A DNA stretch of 64,000 bases from Pagrus major (GCF_040436345.1 NC_133221.1:22268665-22332664); one strand, 5' to 3'. Shown: positions 22,141-34,600, counted from the first letter of the stretch. The notes: generated from the sequence alone by a model not told the origin. Numbers and translations are program-made.

Positions 22141-23329
22141 AACATACTGTAGTAAAGGAAGAAAATAATTGAACAACCACCATGGATCATGTAGCATCAT
22201 AAAGATTAAAATACATAAACCCCCAACTGTCTGCTTCTGTGAAAAGTACTTTTTTCTCATTTACTTTAGATATCGGTCTTTGAAAAGAGATTGTAGCTGT
22301 GTGTGTGTATACGGCCACAAAAACAGAAAAAAAATGGAAGAAAAGTGCTCTTTTTGAATTAAAGCAGCATTCCACTGATTTTACTCATAAAGAGCAGCTT
22401 GCTCTTCACAACGAGAGTCGGAGTAATATTTGGTGTGTTTTATCAGTTTTGTAATGTCCTCTGTAGCTCTGGAGGGAGCTTATCACAATCATTATCATGT
22501 TGTCATAATCAGGCGCTTAGAGACTACAAATTCCTAACAGAAAGCCTCCACTACAAAGATATGGTCATTTACCAGGCAGGGAGGGTCTAAAGGAAAGATG
22601 ATATTGGTTGCATTGTGGGAATTGTGGGACCCAGTGTTTTTGGAGTTTGACCCACACTGGGGAGCAAAGGTCAGGATATAACGACCTCTGCTGCGTCAAT
22701 TTGAACGCTCTTTATTTAATCATTCTGTCACAAGTCACCCAACGTTGTACCTACTTTTCTAAATTACTGCAGTACCCTTTCAAAACCTTATATAACCCTT
22801 TCTGACATGTCCTTGGACAACATTTTTCTCCTACAAAAATTCAATAGCATTGTTCAGATCTTTAGGGGTACTGATACAGATTGTCCAGATAACAACAAAC
22901 TGTACGTTGTGGCCAACACTTGTGAACTGTAATCCTCAGAAACAATATTCGTTTTTCCAGGATTCTGTGGCTCCAGCAAAATTTATCCATATAGGCCCTG
23001 CTTTTTTGAGCTTGAGGAGATCTCCCACCATTTTGTCCAAATCTGTTTTTTTGCTGCTCCTACTACACATTATTGAGCAATCGACACGTAGCATACCTGG
23101 ACCAATTTCAGATTTGTGATATTGCATACAGTTTTGAAATTATACATTTTTAAACCTTTGTCTTTAATTTTACATTAATGCTCATGAATCATTATATTGA
23201 ATGGGAATTGTGGAGCATTCTCGGGACTGCAAGATAGCCTACCAGCTGTCGTTGATCATCAATGTATAAAGTACACACCAAAGACCCACACACATAAAGA
23301 GAAGCTCTCAACAGAGGCAAAGGAGCTAT
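22141..23329. other. vapb-chmp4b intergenic, no gene seen
   Basis: AT-rich DNA without a plausible exon. Parts (AAAGCAGCATTCCACTGATT near 22360 and the segment around 22610-22720) look like decayed dispersed fish repeats, but I could not define their ends. Confidence 0.4.
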
Positions 23330-24300
23330 ATAGTAAAAAATTGAAGTTAGCTAATGATCCTGATAAAGTGCTTTGAGAAACTGGTTCTCCAGCACATCAA
23401 AAGACAACATCCCTGCCAGCCTGGACCCTCACTAGTATGCTTTCAGAACCAACAGATCCACAGAGGATGCCATATCCACTGCCCTCCACTCAGGCTTCAC
23501 ACACCTCGAAAATAAGAACAGCAACATCAGAACAGCTGTTCATTGAGTTCAGCTCAGCATGAATGAATGAATGCAAATTTATTTCAGACATGTGACAACA
23601 AAACAAAAAGTTAAACTAGTTCAACAAATAAGCATAAAATGAAAAGCATGTTACAAAGTATATTCCATTAACAAGCACTGACATGCCTGAAAAGGAGTAG
23701 AGGTATATACTAATACTGTACTATACTATTAAATCCTTCTCCACAACTCAGTAATTAATCATAATCAATTTACTTCCATTCCTGAACCTGTGTACCTTCA
23801 TACACTCCCATCTAACTATATACAATTGGATATACTATACAGTATGCACAATTAATGTATAACATATTGTATAGAAATATATTTACATACACACCAATAT
23901 ACGCATATATACATATGTACTGAACACGTACAGATACATACGCGTACACACCTATGTACATGCATACATACACTCACTCACTCACACTCATACATACAAA
24001 TATACATGCATAACCTATAATATAATGTACATAATATATATATACACATTGACCAAATTTCTATATCTTATTATAAAAGTTAAGTTATTACCACAAATGT
24101 ATATCTCATAACATATTTATATTTTAAACATATTTTATACAGCATTTAATACAATCTTACCCATAAAGCTGACTGGAGTTCCCACGGCTGTGTGCTCAGT
24201 GTGTGCCCCCTCCTATTCACACTGTACACCCATGACTCTCCCACACATCAAGAGAACTGTATCTATAGAGCTCTAACTCTGAAGTCTTTTAGATTTTGCA
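23330..24300 (+). mobile_element. Decayed non-LTR retrotransposon, interrupted
   Basis: From ~23365 a frame reads FEKLVLQHIK and, after a frameshift, NIPASLDP and NRSTEDAISTALHS (23450-23500), typical of the reverse transcriptase of L2/CR1/Rex1-type LINEs in fish. The next conserved RT block, TGVPHGCVLS...PLLFTLYTHDS, appears only at ~24170-24240, after ~600 bases of unrelated sequence. Frameshifts and stops show it is dead. The family name is not certain. Confidence 0.65.
23559..24140 (-). mobile_element. Antisense LINE 3' end inserted in the LINE
   Basis: The segment begins with ATGAATGAATGAATG then CAAATTTATTTCAGACATG, which is the reverse complement of a LINE 3' end with a CATT-type simple tail. 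Further right it becomes rich in ATACATATA/CACTCA simple repeats (~23860-24110). It splits the reverse transcriptase of the surrounding LINE, so it appears to have inserted later. Confidence 0.45.
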
Positions 24301-24540
24301 ACCTGATGTTGTTCAATGACAAATAAATGAATCTTTACCTTTATTATTAAATAGTAAAAACTTAAATTGGCGTACCAGCAGTATGGCATTGCACCTGCAG
24401 CCTCTAGCGATAATAAGGAATGACAATGACAAAATAAAGTAAGTAAAATGGGTCCAAAGGTACATCACAGTTACCTTCAGTACTGCAGCTGTCCAGCAGA
24501 TGGAGACAGAGCTGCAACAAGCAACGCCCACCCCTTATCT

Positions 24541-24725
24541 GGCAATATGACGTCATTGGGCCTTATCCAGGAAGTAGAAAAACATCAACAATCCTTCCAG
24601 GTTCCAGGCTAGGGCGAAGTGTCAGTGTAGCCTAGCAGCGAGGTAGCTAAGCGTGATTTTCTCGGGCATTTCGCTGATTTGTTTTATTTTTTTGTATATA
24701 ATTACAGTATTGTAGCACCCCAGAT
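24541..24725 (+). promoter_or_regulatory. chmp4b: chmp4b promoter and 5' UTR
   Basis: The palindromic cAMP-response element TGACGTCA is at 24548-24555 and is overlapped by ATTGG (24555-24559), an inverted CCAAT box. Both lie about 170 bases before the start codon, and no TATA box is seen in that space. The arrangement suits a TATA-less housekeeping promoter; the transcription start was not located. Confidence 0.55.
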
Positions 24726-27700
24726 ATGTCGTTGTTAGGTAAGATATTTGGAGGAGGAGGAAAAGGAGGTAAGGGACCGAGCCCACAGGAGGCGATCCAG
24801 AAACTCCGAGAGACGGAGGAGATGCTAACGAAGAAACAGGAATTTCTAGAGAAAAAGATCGAACAGGAGCTGCAAATTGCCAAGAAAAACGGGACGAAAA
24901 ACAAGAGAGGTGAGATATTAGGGCCTACTTTCACATAATTTCATCTCTTTATCATCATATTGCCTGGTCAATAAGCCTAAGCTAAGTGTTAGCATGTTAG
25001 CTAAGTTGGCTAACTTTCCCGAGCTGTCAAACAGTTGCCAGCCTCACCTAATATTAGCGTCGTTATGGTGCCACCCGAGATAAGTCAACGTGTCGTCGAC
25101 TGTATGTGACATTCACATGTTGGCAAGAGGCTAGCCTCTTATATAGATATAAATATATGCCGACATATATCTGGTGATCCATTTTCAATCTGATTGATCA
25201 GTTTAAAAATTAAATGATTAAAAGTGCTTTTCACACTACATTTACACCCATGCTAGTTAGCCCCAGGCTAAAAGAAAGCGTTCACACTGGTACAGTCCTG
25301 ACCCATTCTGAAGTGTGCTAACCCCGACAGGAGCTTAGGGCTTGCTGGCCCTGATCTGGAGCATGGTTAGCCCTGAGTATGGGGTTATTCCCTTAAAATC
25401 AACTACACTGGGCTAGTAGAAGTCCAGTGTGAATCACACAGCCCTGGGCTGAGGTTACCTCTGGGTCAACAAGGTGTATGTGAGAATGAGCTAAGGATAT
25501 CTCTGGGCTAAGAATATGTAGTGTGAAAAACCCTATAGTTAGAGGTGTGGCAGGCCATACAGCCACAGTTACATGTCCTACTGCAGACAGACTGGCAGTA
25601 AAGATATCAGCTCAGTGTGGCGGGACGAGGGTTGATCACTGGAGTTGCAGATGTTAAATGGACCTCACTGACGTGGACGTGTCAGAGAGGTGGGTGTGTT
25701 TGCACCTTGGTCAGTGCAGAAACCTACAGACCTGGAGCAGCTCCTACAGCTGCCTGATAGATTATTATATAAGCAATAATGCAGTAAAACAAATATAATG
25801 ACCCATAAGTTTCGTTTTTTAATCACCAATAATATTACTGTAATACTACATTAACTAGACGACACTATTATAACACCATTGCTTATGACGCAAGTTATAG
25901 ATGTGATTAAGACATGAAACTTGGAATTTTGTGGACAACGTTTCACATTTGACAATAAAAGTGTTTTGTCCTCCCCTGGTTGACTTTTGAATCTTATTGT
26001 GGTTATTGCTTGTGTGAGAGTGGACATTTTTGGATGATGACACAGCTAGGAAAAAAGACAAGGAGGTCATCAAAAATGGTGGATAAATCCTACCATGGGA
26101 CCATGATTATCAATAGTGTATAATCTGGAAGTCTGTGCAGTAGTTTTGAAGACACTTTGTTATGCATGAAAATGATGACTGAGGGTAAAATACAAGCAAT
26201 CATCTTCCAGGAAGCACACATATTTAAAACAAATTTGACGCCAACCTGGCCAGCAGCTGTTGAGATCTGCCGCTCTCGACTAAAGTGTTGGACCAAGAGA
26301 AAAACTGATGGACAGTCTGACAAATAAATTGTTTGTGTCGCCACAAGTAGGGCAGAAATATATCATTAGATATAAATCTATATTGCCCTGGCCCACTTAA
26401 TACTGCAGATTGTCTGTCATGTAAAGATTCATACTTGGCTGGACTATTTTGTGTACCTTGCCCTTAAACTCATTATTTCCTCCTCCGACTCCACAAAGGT
26501 TGTCTGAGTGAGTTGTTTTCAAAAGCCTTTCAAGTGTGAGTTAAAGACTGTGGTCATGTGACCACTGTGGCTGATTCATTTCTACTTTCTAGTTTTTCCA
26601 TTTTGTCATCCAAGTTTCAGTCACGCACTTGAACTTATTGGTCTTGTTTATTTAGTACGTATTCAGGCTCTCATTCCTGTTTAAGGACAAAACAATCCCC
26701 ATGATTCACAGTTTTACTTCATTTTCACTGAATAACATTTCTACTGTCTATTTATGAGACAATCTGTCCATCCTTGCTGACTCCTTCCCATTGTCTTTCT
26801 CTCCTCAGCGGCTTTGCAGGCTTTGAAAAGAAAGAAGCGGTATGAGAAGCAGCTCGCCCAGATCGATGGCACACTGTCGACCATCGAGTTCCAGAGAGAG
26901 GCTTTGGAAAACGCCAACACAAACACTGAAGTGCTCAAGAACATGGGCTTTGCTGCCAAGGCCATGAAGTCTGCCCATGAAAACATGTAAGAGCCAGCAC
27001 CCATCCACTGATTGAGTTATTTACAATTTAATTGATTGATTGATGATTATAGAAACATTATATTTGTAGCCTGCTGCGTCTTAATTGGCAACATGTGACG
27101 AAAGTCTGTTCTAAATCAGTTATGAGCTCTAGTCTGCTCATGACAAAATACAAAGGATTTGACCCATGTGCAGTTATACCTCCCTAATCCAAACTCATCA
27201 GCACTGGATATTATTTGATTCACTGACAGACTCAAATGACTGAAAATAACATGAAGGATATTTAATAGAATGAATACACATTTCCCTGCTAAAATACATC
27301 AGACTTCAACCTCACAACATCAGTAGTTGCACACGTGAGGTAGTTTTGCATTGCTGCATGCCTCATGCATCACTCTTGCTGCTCACTTTTATTATTGTGT
27401 GTGTGTGTGTGTGTGGGTGGGTATGGGTAAATGAGGCTTGGTATCATTCACACATGAATCTTCTCCTGCTTGTTGTTCCAGGGACATTGACAAGGTGGAC
27501 GACCTGATGCAGGACATTACAGAGCAGCAGGAGCTGGCCCAGGAAATCTCGGACGCCATCTCTAAACCTGTCGGCTTCGGAGAGGAGTTTGATGAGGTGA
27601 GTGATGCTTTTGATATTACAGTTTGTACATCAGTGAGGTTTCTTTGTGGTTATCTTCTAAAAACAATATCTGATTCAGAACTGAATTCCTGCTTTGAAGC

Positions 27701-29265
27701 AGATGGCTAAATATCTGCTAGTACCTGATTTATTTATAGATTTACTATATATAGATATTATCTCAGGCTAATCTGACATTACAGACCTTTTACACACCTG
27801 AATCAGAAATATTATTGGTAGTCAGCCAAGCATATGTCTTTTTTTTCCTGTGTTTAACACACAGTGATGAACGATAGACTGGTGATAACACCAGGATAAC
27901 CCAGTCAAACACAGGTCAGCGTCATCCTTGATGCTACCCAGACTAACCACAGTTTGTTGTTTCTCGCGTCATTACTCTGGCATGAAGGCTCATGAATCAG
28001 CCTTATTTTTGAATGGTCTTATTCATGGACCAACTTCACCACAACTGATGGTTTTCGGTCATCCTGGGATAATATGGCAGGAAGAATGAACACAGCCTTT
28101 CTCAAATTCTCAGTCAACTGACTTGAAGTATTTTAATTCAACTCTCTGTGAGATGTTTTGCTCACCAAGAGTGCAGATGCACAAGATTAGGAACAGGTTG
28201 TACCACTAGTTTTAAGAATATATAAATAAAGAGAATTTTGTGTTATTGGGATCAGTATCTCTTATTGTTGCACGAATCAGTTGATGTGTTTATCCTGATC
28301 TTAAGTGTTGATTCCCGTCTTTCTCAGGATGAGCTGCTGGCAGAGCTGGATGAGCTGGAACAGGAGGAGCTGGACAAAAACCTGCTGGAGATCGGGGGAA
28401 CAGAGAACGTCCCCCTCCCCAACGTGCCTTCAACTTCATTACCTTCCAGACCTGGTAAGAACCTGACACAACAATTCTGCTAACCTCACTGCAGCATCCT
28501 TTGTTTTTGAGTTTGGTATTTTGGGAAATATGGTTATCTGCTTTCTGGGAAAGAGTAAGATGACAAGACTTTGCAATTTTACAGGGGGGTTATGCGTCGT
28601 AATATTTCTTGGCTCTGTGCTGTGCCCAGGTAACCAGCTGAGACTCAAGAAAGTTATTGTTCGCGGCCAAGAAACAGTCTGGCAAATAACTATCCTGTAA
28701 AACTGCAAAATCTCTTCATCTAAACCCTCTCCCAATAAACAAATAACCATATTTCCAAAAAGTGGGTTCTAGTACAAGGTTATTCACTCTGGAGATCCCA
28801 GGTTCTGATCCTGGTTCAAGTTTAGAGCAGCAATGATTCATTAATCAATTTGTCAACTATTGAATTAATCGCCAATTATTTTTTTTATCATTGTTTAATC
28901 AGTTGAAGTAATTTTGTCAAAGAAAAAATTCAAAATGATCTGATGTCAGCTTAGGAAATGTGAATATTTTTTGGTTTCTTTACTCCTTCATGACAGTAAA
29001 CTGAATATCATTGGGATGTGGACAAAACTAGACATTTTCTAACAACTAATTGGTTAATTGGGAGAATAATCAACAATGAAAATTATCGTTGTAGCCCTTT
29101 TCAAGATTGTCTTGAAACCAGCTGAGATGAGCTACACTTAACCGTACCAGTTTCTCCACTTCTCTCACATCTTTTATTTCTGTCTTTTCACCCCTAAAAG
29201 CCAAGAAAGAGGAGGACGAGGACGACATGGAGGATCTGCAGCGCTGGGCGATGGAAGCCATGTAA
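24726..29265 (+). CDS. chmp4b: Charged multivesicular body protein 4b (ESCRT-III)
   Basis: Exons: 24726-24909, 26809-26986, 27482-27596, 28328-28454, 29201-29265 (stop TAA). They give 222 residues, against 224 in human CHMP4B. This Snf7-family subunit polymerises on membranes to drive inward budding and scission in multivesicular body formation, cytokinetic abscission and membrane repair. The N-terminal MSLLGKIFGGGGKGGKG is the membrane-inserting amphipathic/basic segment. The strongly helical Snf7 core follows, including AALQALKRKKRYEKQLAQID and the acidic DELLAELDELEQEELDK. The C-terminal DMEDLQRWAMEAM is the amphipathic helix that binds the ALIX Bro1 domain. CHMP4B is preferred over CHMP4A/4C because of NANTNTEVLKNMGFAAKAM and the NLLEIGG...VPLPNVPS tail. 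Whether this is the chmp4ba or chmp4bb copy is not resolved. Transposon fragments sit in introns 1 and 4 without touching exons. Confidence 0.97.
25223..25534. mobile_element. Inverted-repeat MITE in chmp4b intron 1
   Basis: The left end AGTGCTTTTCACACTACAT and the right end, reverse complemented AGGGTTTTTCACACTACAT, form ~19-bp imperfect inverted repeats about 312 bp apart. The interior repeats GGGCTA/TAGCCC words at least six times in both orientations. No coding capacity. Confidence 0.7.
27396..27415 (+). repeat. (TG)n microsatellite
   Basis: About ten TG units followed by GGTGGGTATGGG, in chmp4b intron 2 about 70 bases before the exon 3 acceptor. Confidence 0.9.
28518..28762. mobile_element. 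Foldback MITE in chmp4b intron 4
   Basis: ATTTTGGGAAATATGGTTAT at the left is matched by the reverse complement of ATAACCATATTTCCAAAA at the right. A second inner pair, GACTTTGCAATTTTACAGG and CCTGTAAAACTGCAAAATCTC, continues the stem. The element is about 245 bp with two opposing arms, resembling a widespread fish short transposon. Confidence 0.65.
28823..29099. mobile_element. Fish AATTAATCG-type DNA transposon remnant
   Basis: The left end AGAGCAGCAATGATTCATTA and the right end, reverse complemented AGGGCTACAACGATAATTTT, with internal GACAGTAAACTGAATATC, match a very common fish inverted-repeat element as I know it. This copy is shortened internally and lies between the foldback MITE and chmp4b exon 5. 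Confidence 0.7.
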
Positions 29266-30325
29266 CCCCAGCGTCCGCCACATCATACCTGCATCAGAGA
29301 GGGAAGAGGAAGGAGCAACAGGGGAATGAATGGACTGATAAGATGTTGTTATGTTGGATGTTATGAGTGTTTTTGTGTGTCTGAGGAGAGCTGACCGTCG
29401 ACTTTATGTAACACTACAAAAAAGCAAAAATGCTGTAATCTTTCTTTTCTAGGCCCCTTCACAAATACAGATCCCCTGGGTGCTCAGCAAAACGAGCCGG
29501 TCAGGGGCTTTTATTTTGAAGCTATCGCTGTACCTTGGCAATGTCACCTAATACATTTAACCTTGATTTTTAATACTATACTAGCACTTCTCGGTCCCTG
29601 TGCTGCACAGGACTATTTCAGAGCCCACAGAGTTCATATTGAATTAAAGGATTTGAGCTCTGTGGTGTAGTAAGAGGAGTCAGATTGGTGTTACGGGTTG
29701 CGTGGCGTTGTGAACGTCACTGGATGACAGAAGAATTTTTATGCTAGCTTAATCCTCAAAGATCTGTTTTTCTGACTCACATATTTACCTGTATTTGTGG
29801 CGTTAAACTCGCTGGATGTTATGTTCTTTGTTTTTTTCCTCCTTGACAAAAATAACAATCTTTTGCTCTGTTTTTTGTTAACTGCTCTTGAAAAAAGGAG
29901 AACAGCTGAGCATGAGCTGGGTGAAGAAGCTACAAGCTGTGTGTTTGCCAGAGTTCGAACCTGTTCTTTTGTTTCAGGCTGCGTGCTTTGTCCCCTTTCC
30001 CCCCTCCTGTCGCCATTTTAGCGACTTCTCTCTCCCTCAAAGGCGTTCTCACCAGTGGTCCTTGTTATTTGATGTAAATATCCCAAATGTGTCTCTTTTT
30101 ATATACTGTATTTCTGCCATCACTGAGAGGTTCTGTCGAGGTTGTGTGAAGCATGCAACAGTGGGAAACTGACAATACAGATCACAGCGCACGGCTAGAA
30201 GAGAGATGTTAAACGGAAACACTTTCATCCTGGTCTGTCTGTCTCGGTCTGTTCCCATAAGGGTTTTTGTTTCAGATTGTATAATGTTTAAAAAATAATA
30301 ATAATAAACTATTGTCACACATTAT
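29266..30325 (+). other. chmp4b: chmp4b 3' UTR (inferred)
   Basis: Noncoding sequence after the chmp4b stop, ending near the canonical AATAAA at 30303-30308, which is preceded by an ATA-rich stretch. No protein-like frame was seen. Confidence 0.6.
30303..30308 (+). terminator. chmp4b: chmp4b poly(A) signal
   Basis: AATAAA in AATAATAATAAACTATTG, about 1.04 kb past the stop codon. Confidence 0.6.
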
Positions 30326-31480
30326 TAACTGCATCTTGAAGGAGCTGGTGGTTTATAAAAGATTAGATTATAATCAATCTACAACATCAGCGTTTTGGAG
30401 TGTAAAGAGGTAATTCATTTAGTTTTTCAAAGTCATGATGTACATTTTTTACATAGTACAAAAAGACATAACACAAGGACGGATGGACAAGCATGTTTGC
30501 ATTTCTATGTTTTATTTATCCAGATGAGAATATTATTTGCAAAATCATTAAAAGTTTTCAATTCTTTTATTGTAGTGGAAGCTTTATCTTTTCGCGTCAT
30601 TGTGTGATAAAAGTACACTCATAGTGCCATCGTGTCACAGTCTATCACCTACAGTATGGCCTTGCTGGGAAACTGCTGTTTTGTAGAATATAATGAGCTT
30701 AAATGGCAAAACGGGTGAGGTCTTCAATTTGAATGTTTTGTCCAACCAGCTGTCCAAAGATATTCAGTTTACTGTCGGAGAAGACGAGGATAAGCAGCGA
30801 ATCCTCACATTTGAGAAACTGTAATTAAATGGTTGGCGTTGCAGCTTGAAAACTGACAGGATCTTCTCATAGACAATTGATTTTCTGTCGGTTAAAGGTG
30901 CAATATGTAAGAAATCTAGTTTAAAACATCAAAAATTGACTATATTTCAGGAAGCAGATGGATGATTCTTATATTATGCACCTTTAACATATTGATTAAT
31001 AGGCAGGGTCTTAGTTGTAACTCAACACAAAGACAGAAGGTTTGACTCTCTTCACTGAGAGTTAAACTTTTTGGACACAAGCATTTTCTGATAAATCTCA
31101 AACATAATGAACTAAAACATTTTAAGTTCACTAACAGCAGAAAATGTAAGTAATGAGATATTAATAATTCATATGAGGAACCTGCTGCAGACAACAGTGA
31201 CTATCTTTACACTAATGCAGCCAGACGGGTGTGTTGATACTTCTGACAGGTTAGCTCAAAATGGTAAATTATGCTAATTAGAGACATGTACTATAAGAAG
31301 AGCAAAATGATTATTTTTTAATTTTCAGCTAACATGTATATACATAATATTAGACATAAACTGTTAATTTGCCCGTTTCCTGTCAAGACCGTGATGAAAC
31401 AAATCTAATTTGCCTCTACAAGCTCATAATGTACATATTTAGCAACAGTTATGGTCGTCCACTCTTGCTCTTGAACACGT
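30326..31480. other. chmp4b-eif2s2 intergenic region
   Basis: AT-rich DNA with one recognisable 98-bp MITE (30891-30988). I see no exon or RNA gene in the remainder. Confidence 0.55.
30891..30988. mobile_element. 98-bp MITE with GTTAAAGGTGCA termini
   Basis: A perfect 12-bp terminal inverted repeat, GTTAAAGGTGCA (30891-30902) and TGCACCTTTAAC (30977-30988). The left subterminal sequence, ATATGTAAG then CTAGTTTAAAACATCAAAAA, is shared with the start of the segment at 45531. Confidence 0.75.
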
Positions 31481-31645
31481 CTCAACTGGAGTGCGCCGTC
31501 GCAAAGTAATGACGTCCCGATCTGGCGACTTCACGCTTGCGTACTGCGGAGGCAACGCTGATGCAAGAAATTTTCAGCGCAGCAGTGTGGGACTGAACGA
31601 GGGACAAAAAGTAGCCGTATCTCAGCCACCTTTCAGCCCGCAAAC
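31481..31645 (+). promoter_or_regulatory. eif2s2: eif2s2 promoter and 5' UTR
   Basis: A GC-rich block with several CpGs directly upstream of the start. It contains TGACGTC at 31510-31516, a CRE half-site variant. No TATA box is evident. The A-purine context CAAACATGTC surrounds the start codon. The transcription start was not determined. Confidence 0.5.
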
Positions 31646-34600
31646 ATGTCAGGAGACGAGGTAAGTCACCTCGAGTCATCCGCTGTTTAGTCTGTGTTGG
31701 TGTTTGGGCTTGTTAGGTGAAATAAGGTGAATTATCGGATCAGATCGGTGCTGAGGATGACTTTAGGCCTCGACACTGCTGTTCCCCTCCCTGTCGGCAC
31801 CATCTCTCACATGGCTGCAGCAAGGCTAACAACGGCCCGACCAGCCAAAATGATCAGATAATATTCAGCACACCACTCAATAACGATCTATCACATCGCG
31901 CAGTTGATGAATACTCACATCGGTTGATCAATCCGCCCTCTCGGAGCTGCTGGATAACTCAAAAGGAAGGATGGAGTTAGCTAGCTAGCGTTAGCTGGCC
32001 GTTTGGTTAGCTGCGGCGCTAACTGCTAGCTAGTTTTCTATACCACAGACAACAAGCTACCACGGTTTAACATTAGCTTTGTTTAGCTTAGACAGACAGC
32101 TGCCTTTACACAGAGAGCGTCGTGACAGAAATAACATGAATTATGTTGGTCAACGTGTTTAAAAATAGATATATCTAAATGGTTTTTATATTTCAACGGT
32201 TTAAATTCAATTCAACACTGCGACTGCAATTTTATGTTCGCAATGACGATTAGATATTTCCTTTGGTGTTTAAAAAAACGTGTTTTTTTTCGTGATTTAA
32301 TAAATCTCATCACTTGTTCCTATGGGCACGATAGTAGACGAGGAAGGGACATTCATAGTTTTTCATTCAACGACAAATGTCACACGTTTTATACAAAATT
32401 GCATCAGTTAACTCAGGTGACGATAGTCGCAAAGAGGAGGATGAGTATCACAATATTTCATAAGTGAGGTCAAGTCTCATGTCACAATATCAATATTAAC
32501 GACATATATCGATGTATACCGGTGTTGTAACACAAAATGCCTCTTTCTGAGTGGCTGGCAGGTGTCTGTTGTGAGACTGAAACTTATTTTCCACGTTTTG
32601 TATTTATCTGTTATTTTCCTGTTCAATCCTGTTCCTTCATATGGCGACAGGAAACAGTGAAAATGTCCAGATTTCAAAGTCGACATGTTCAGATTGCTTG
32701 TTATTCCTGACAGTCTGAAATCTAATGATATTCAGTTGCCTATTACAAATGGTGAACCACAGGATTTTTGCTAAACAAGACATAAACTGAGATTAAATTT
32801 CTGTCGAATCAATTAATAAACAGTTTGCTTTAGTCACTTGATATTGCGTAACAGGACACTTTACTTGGTGCTGGTCAGCAGTCACTATTTTAATTCAGGG
32901 TGCAAAATATATAAAGGTGCAGGACACTATAGCAACAATGCTTACAATTCATTTGTTTCGTTTACCAGTTGACTTTTATTTGTGAAATTAAATTGACTAC
33001 AGGCAAGTGGCCATGTTGAAAGAGTGATAATGCACTCTTATGTGACCTGATGTATGAAAATAACTGAATCAATAGAGGAGGTGTCCTTCCCCTTTGCCTC
33101 ATCCGGTGTTTCTGTTTATCAGAACACAACGCTCTGTAACTGATAATGATCACAGTGAAACACGCTGAAAATGATCAATAGTTGACCCATTAGATGTAAC
33201 TGATTTGAAGACATTTTCTGAAAATCAAAGTTGTAATACACTGAACACCTGCCAAAATATGAATTATCACAGAAGTTTGGAAAAGATAAGATAGTCAGCA
33301 GAAGTTATTGAACCAACCAAAAACAAGTTCTCATATGGGGAACTGATTAGAAACTTGTGACAGTGGATTTATTTTGGCCATCATCTCATAATCTTGAGAT
33401 TATCTTGAGAAAAAATTAAGTTTTCCCTCCTTGATCCTCCTTTTCTCTCCTTCAGATGATTTTCGATCCCAACATGACCAAGAAGAAGAAGAAGAAGAAG
33501 AAGCCCTTCATGCTGGATGAGGAAGGAGGAGAGGGAGTGGGAGGAGAAGAGGCCAAAGAGGTGGAGGCGAAGGAGGCAGAGCCCGAGGCCGGAGACGACA
33601 AGGAGATGGATCTGGATGATGATGATGGCAGGAAGAAAGGTTAGACTGAAAATAGAGATGCTCTCACTTTATATACTTCTACACCACACATTGAACTACC
33701 TGCTTGCATTTAGCTGGAACTAAACAGAGTTTGTTTTTTTAATGTCTCTAGAGCCATCTGATGATTTGAACGACCTGAACTTCTTCAACCAGAAGAAGAA
33801 GAAGAAGAAACCCAAGAAGGTATTCGAAAATGATGTCGAGGAGGGATTAAAGGTCAGTCACTGCGAAACCTCAACCAGTTCACAATCTTTCTTGCAACAT
33901 TTGGTTTGTGTATTTCTGTCTGTCTGATCATTTTACATCAGCATGTCTTGTTCTTCTTCTGCCGTTGCTTTCACATCTTTTTCTTTTCTTAACTACATTC
34001 ACACTCACATTGCTCGTTGTTTCGCTGAATTTCACATCTCATTGGTCCAAATCAGGAGCTGAAAATTGAAGGAGAGCAAACAGAGGTGCTGGAGGAGGAC
34101 AACCTGGACCTGATGCTTCCTACCAAAAAGAAGAAGTCAAAGAAAGTGGACTTTGATGAGGGAGAGCTGCTGGAGAAGGATGACAGTAAGAAAAAGTCAC
34201 TTGATCTTTATTAAAGTGGAGAATTAAAGGAAGGTGCTTGTGTGTAATAATGTGTGTATGATGTGTTTGCAGCGCTCGAGGACGATGAGGGGAAGAACAA
34301 TGATGGAATCTCATTCAGCTCCTCCACAGGACCGGCCTGGGCCGACTCAGAAAGAGACTACACTTATGATGAGGTAGGACAGTACACACACAACCAAGAC
34401 TCAGCCATTAACAGACAACCCATTCTGCATGAAGAACAGCAGCTGTTTTGGTATTCAGTTGAAAGATCTAAATTTTGAAAATGCTTTAATTCAAATGAAA
34501 AGTCTTTTTATCCACACAAACCTCACGTTTCCCTGTTGTGTGTTCACAAGTGGACAAGAAAGTTGCCTGTAAGAATGTAGCGTGGGGTGAGAAAGGGGAA

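Noticed and set aside
24001-24130. Regular TATACAT/CACTCA words as a possible CRISPR-like or satellite array
   Set aside because: Units are degenerate simple repeats with no constant spacer length, fitting a decayed microsatellite.
29940-29970. GTTCGAACC word resembling a tRNA T-loop
   Set aside because: No acceptor stem, D-arm or anticodon arm can be drawn around it.
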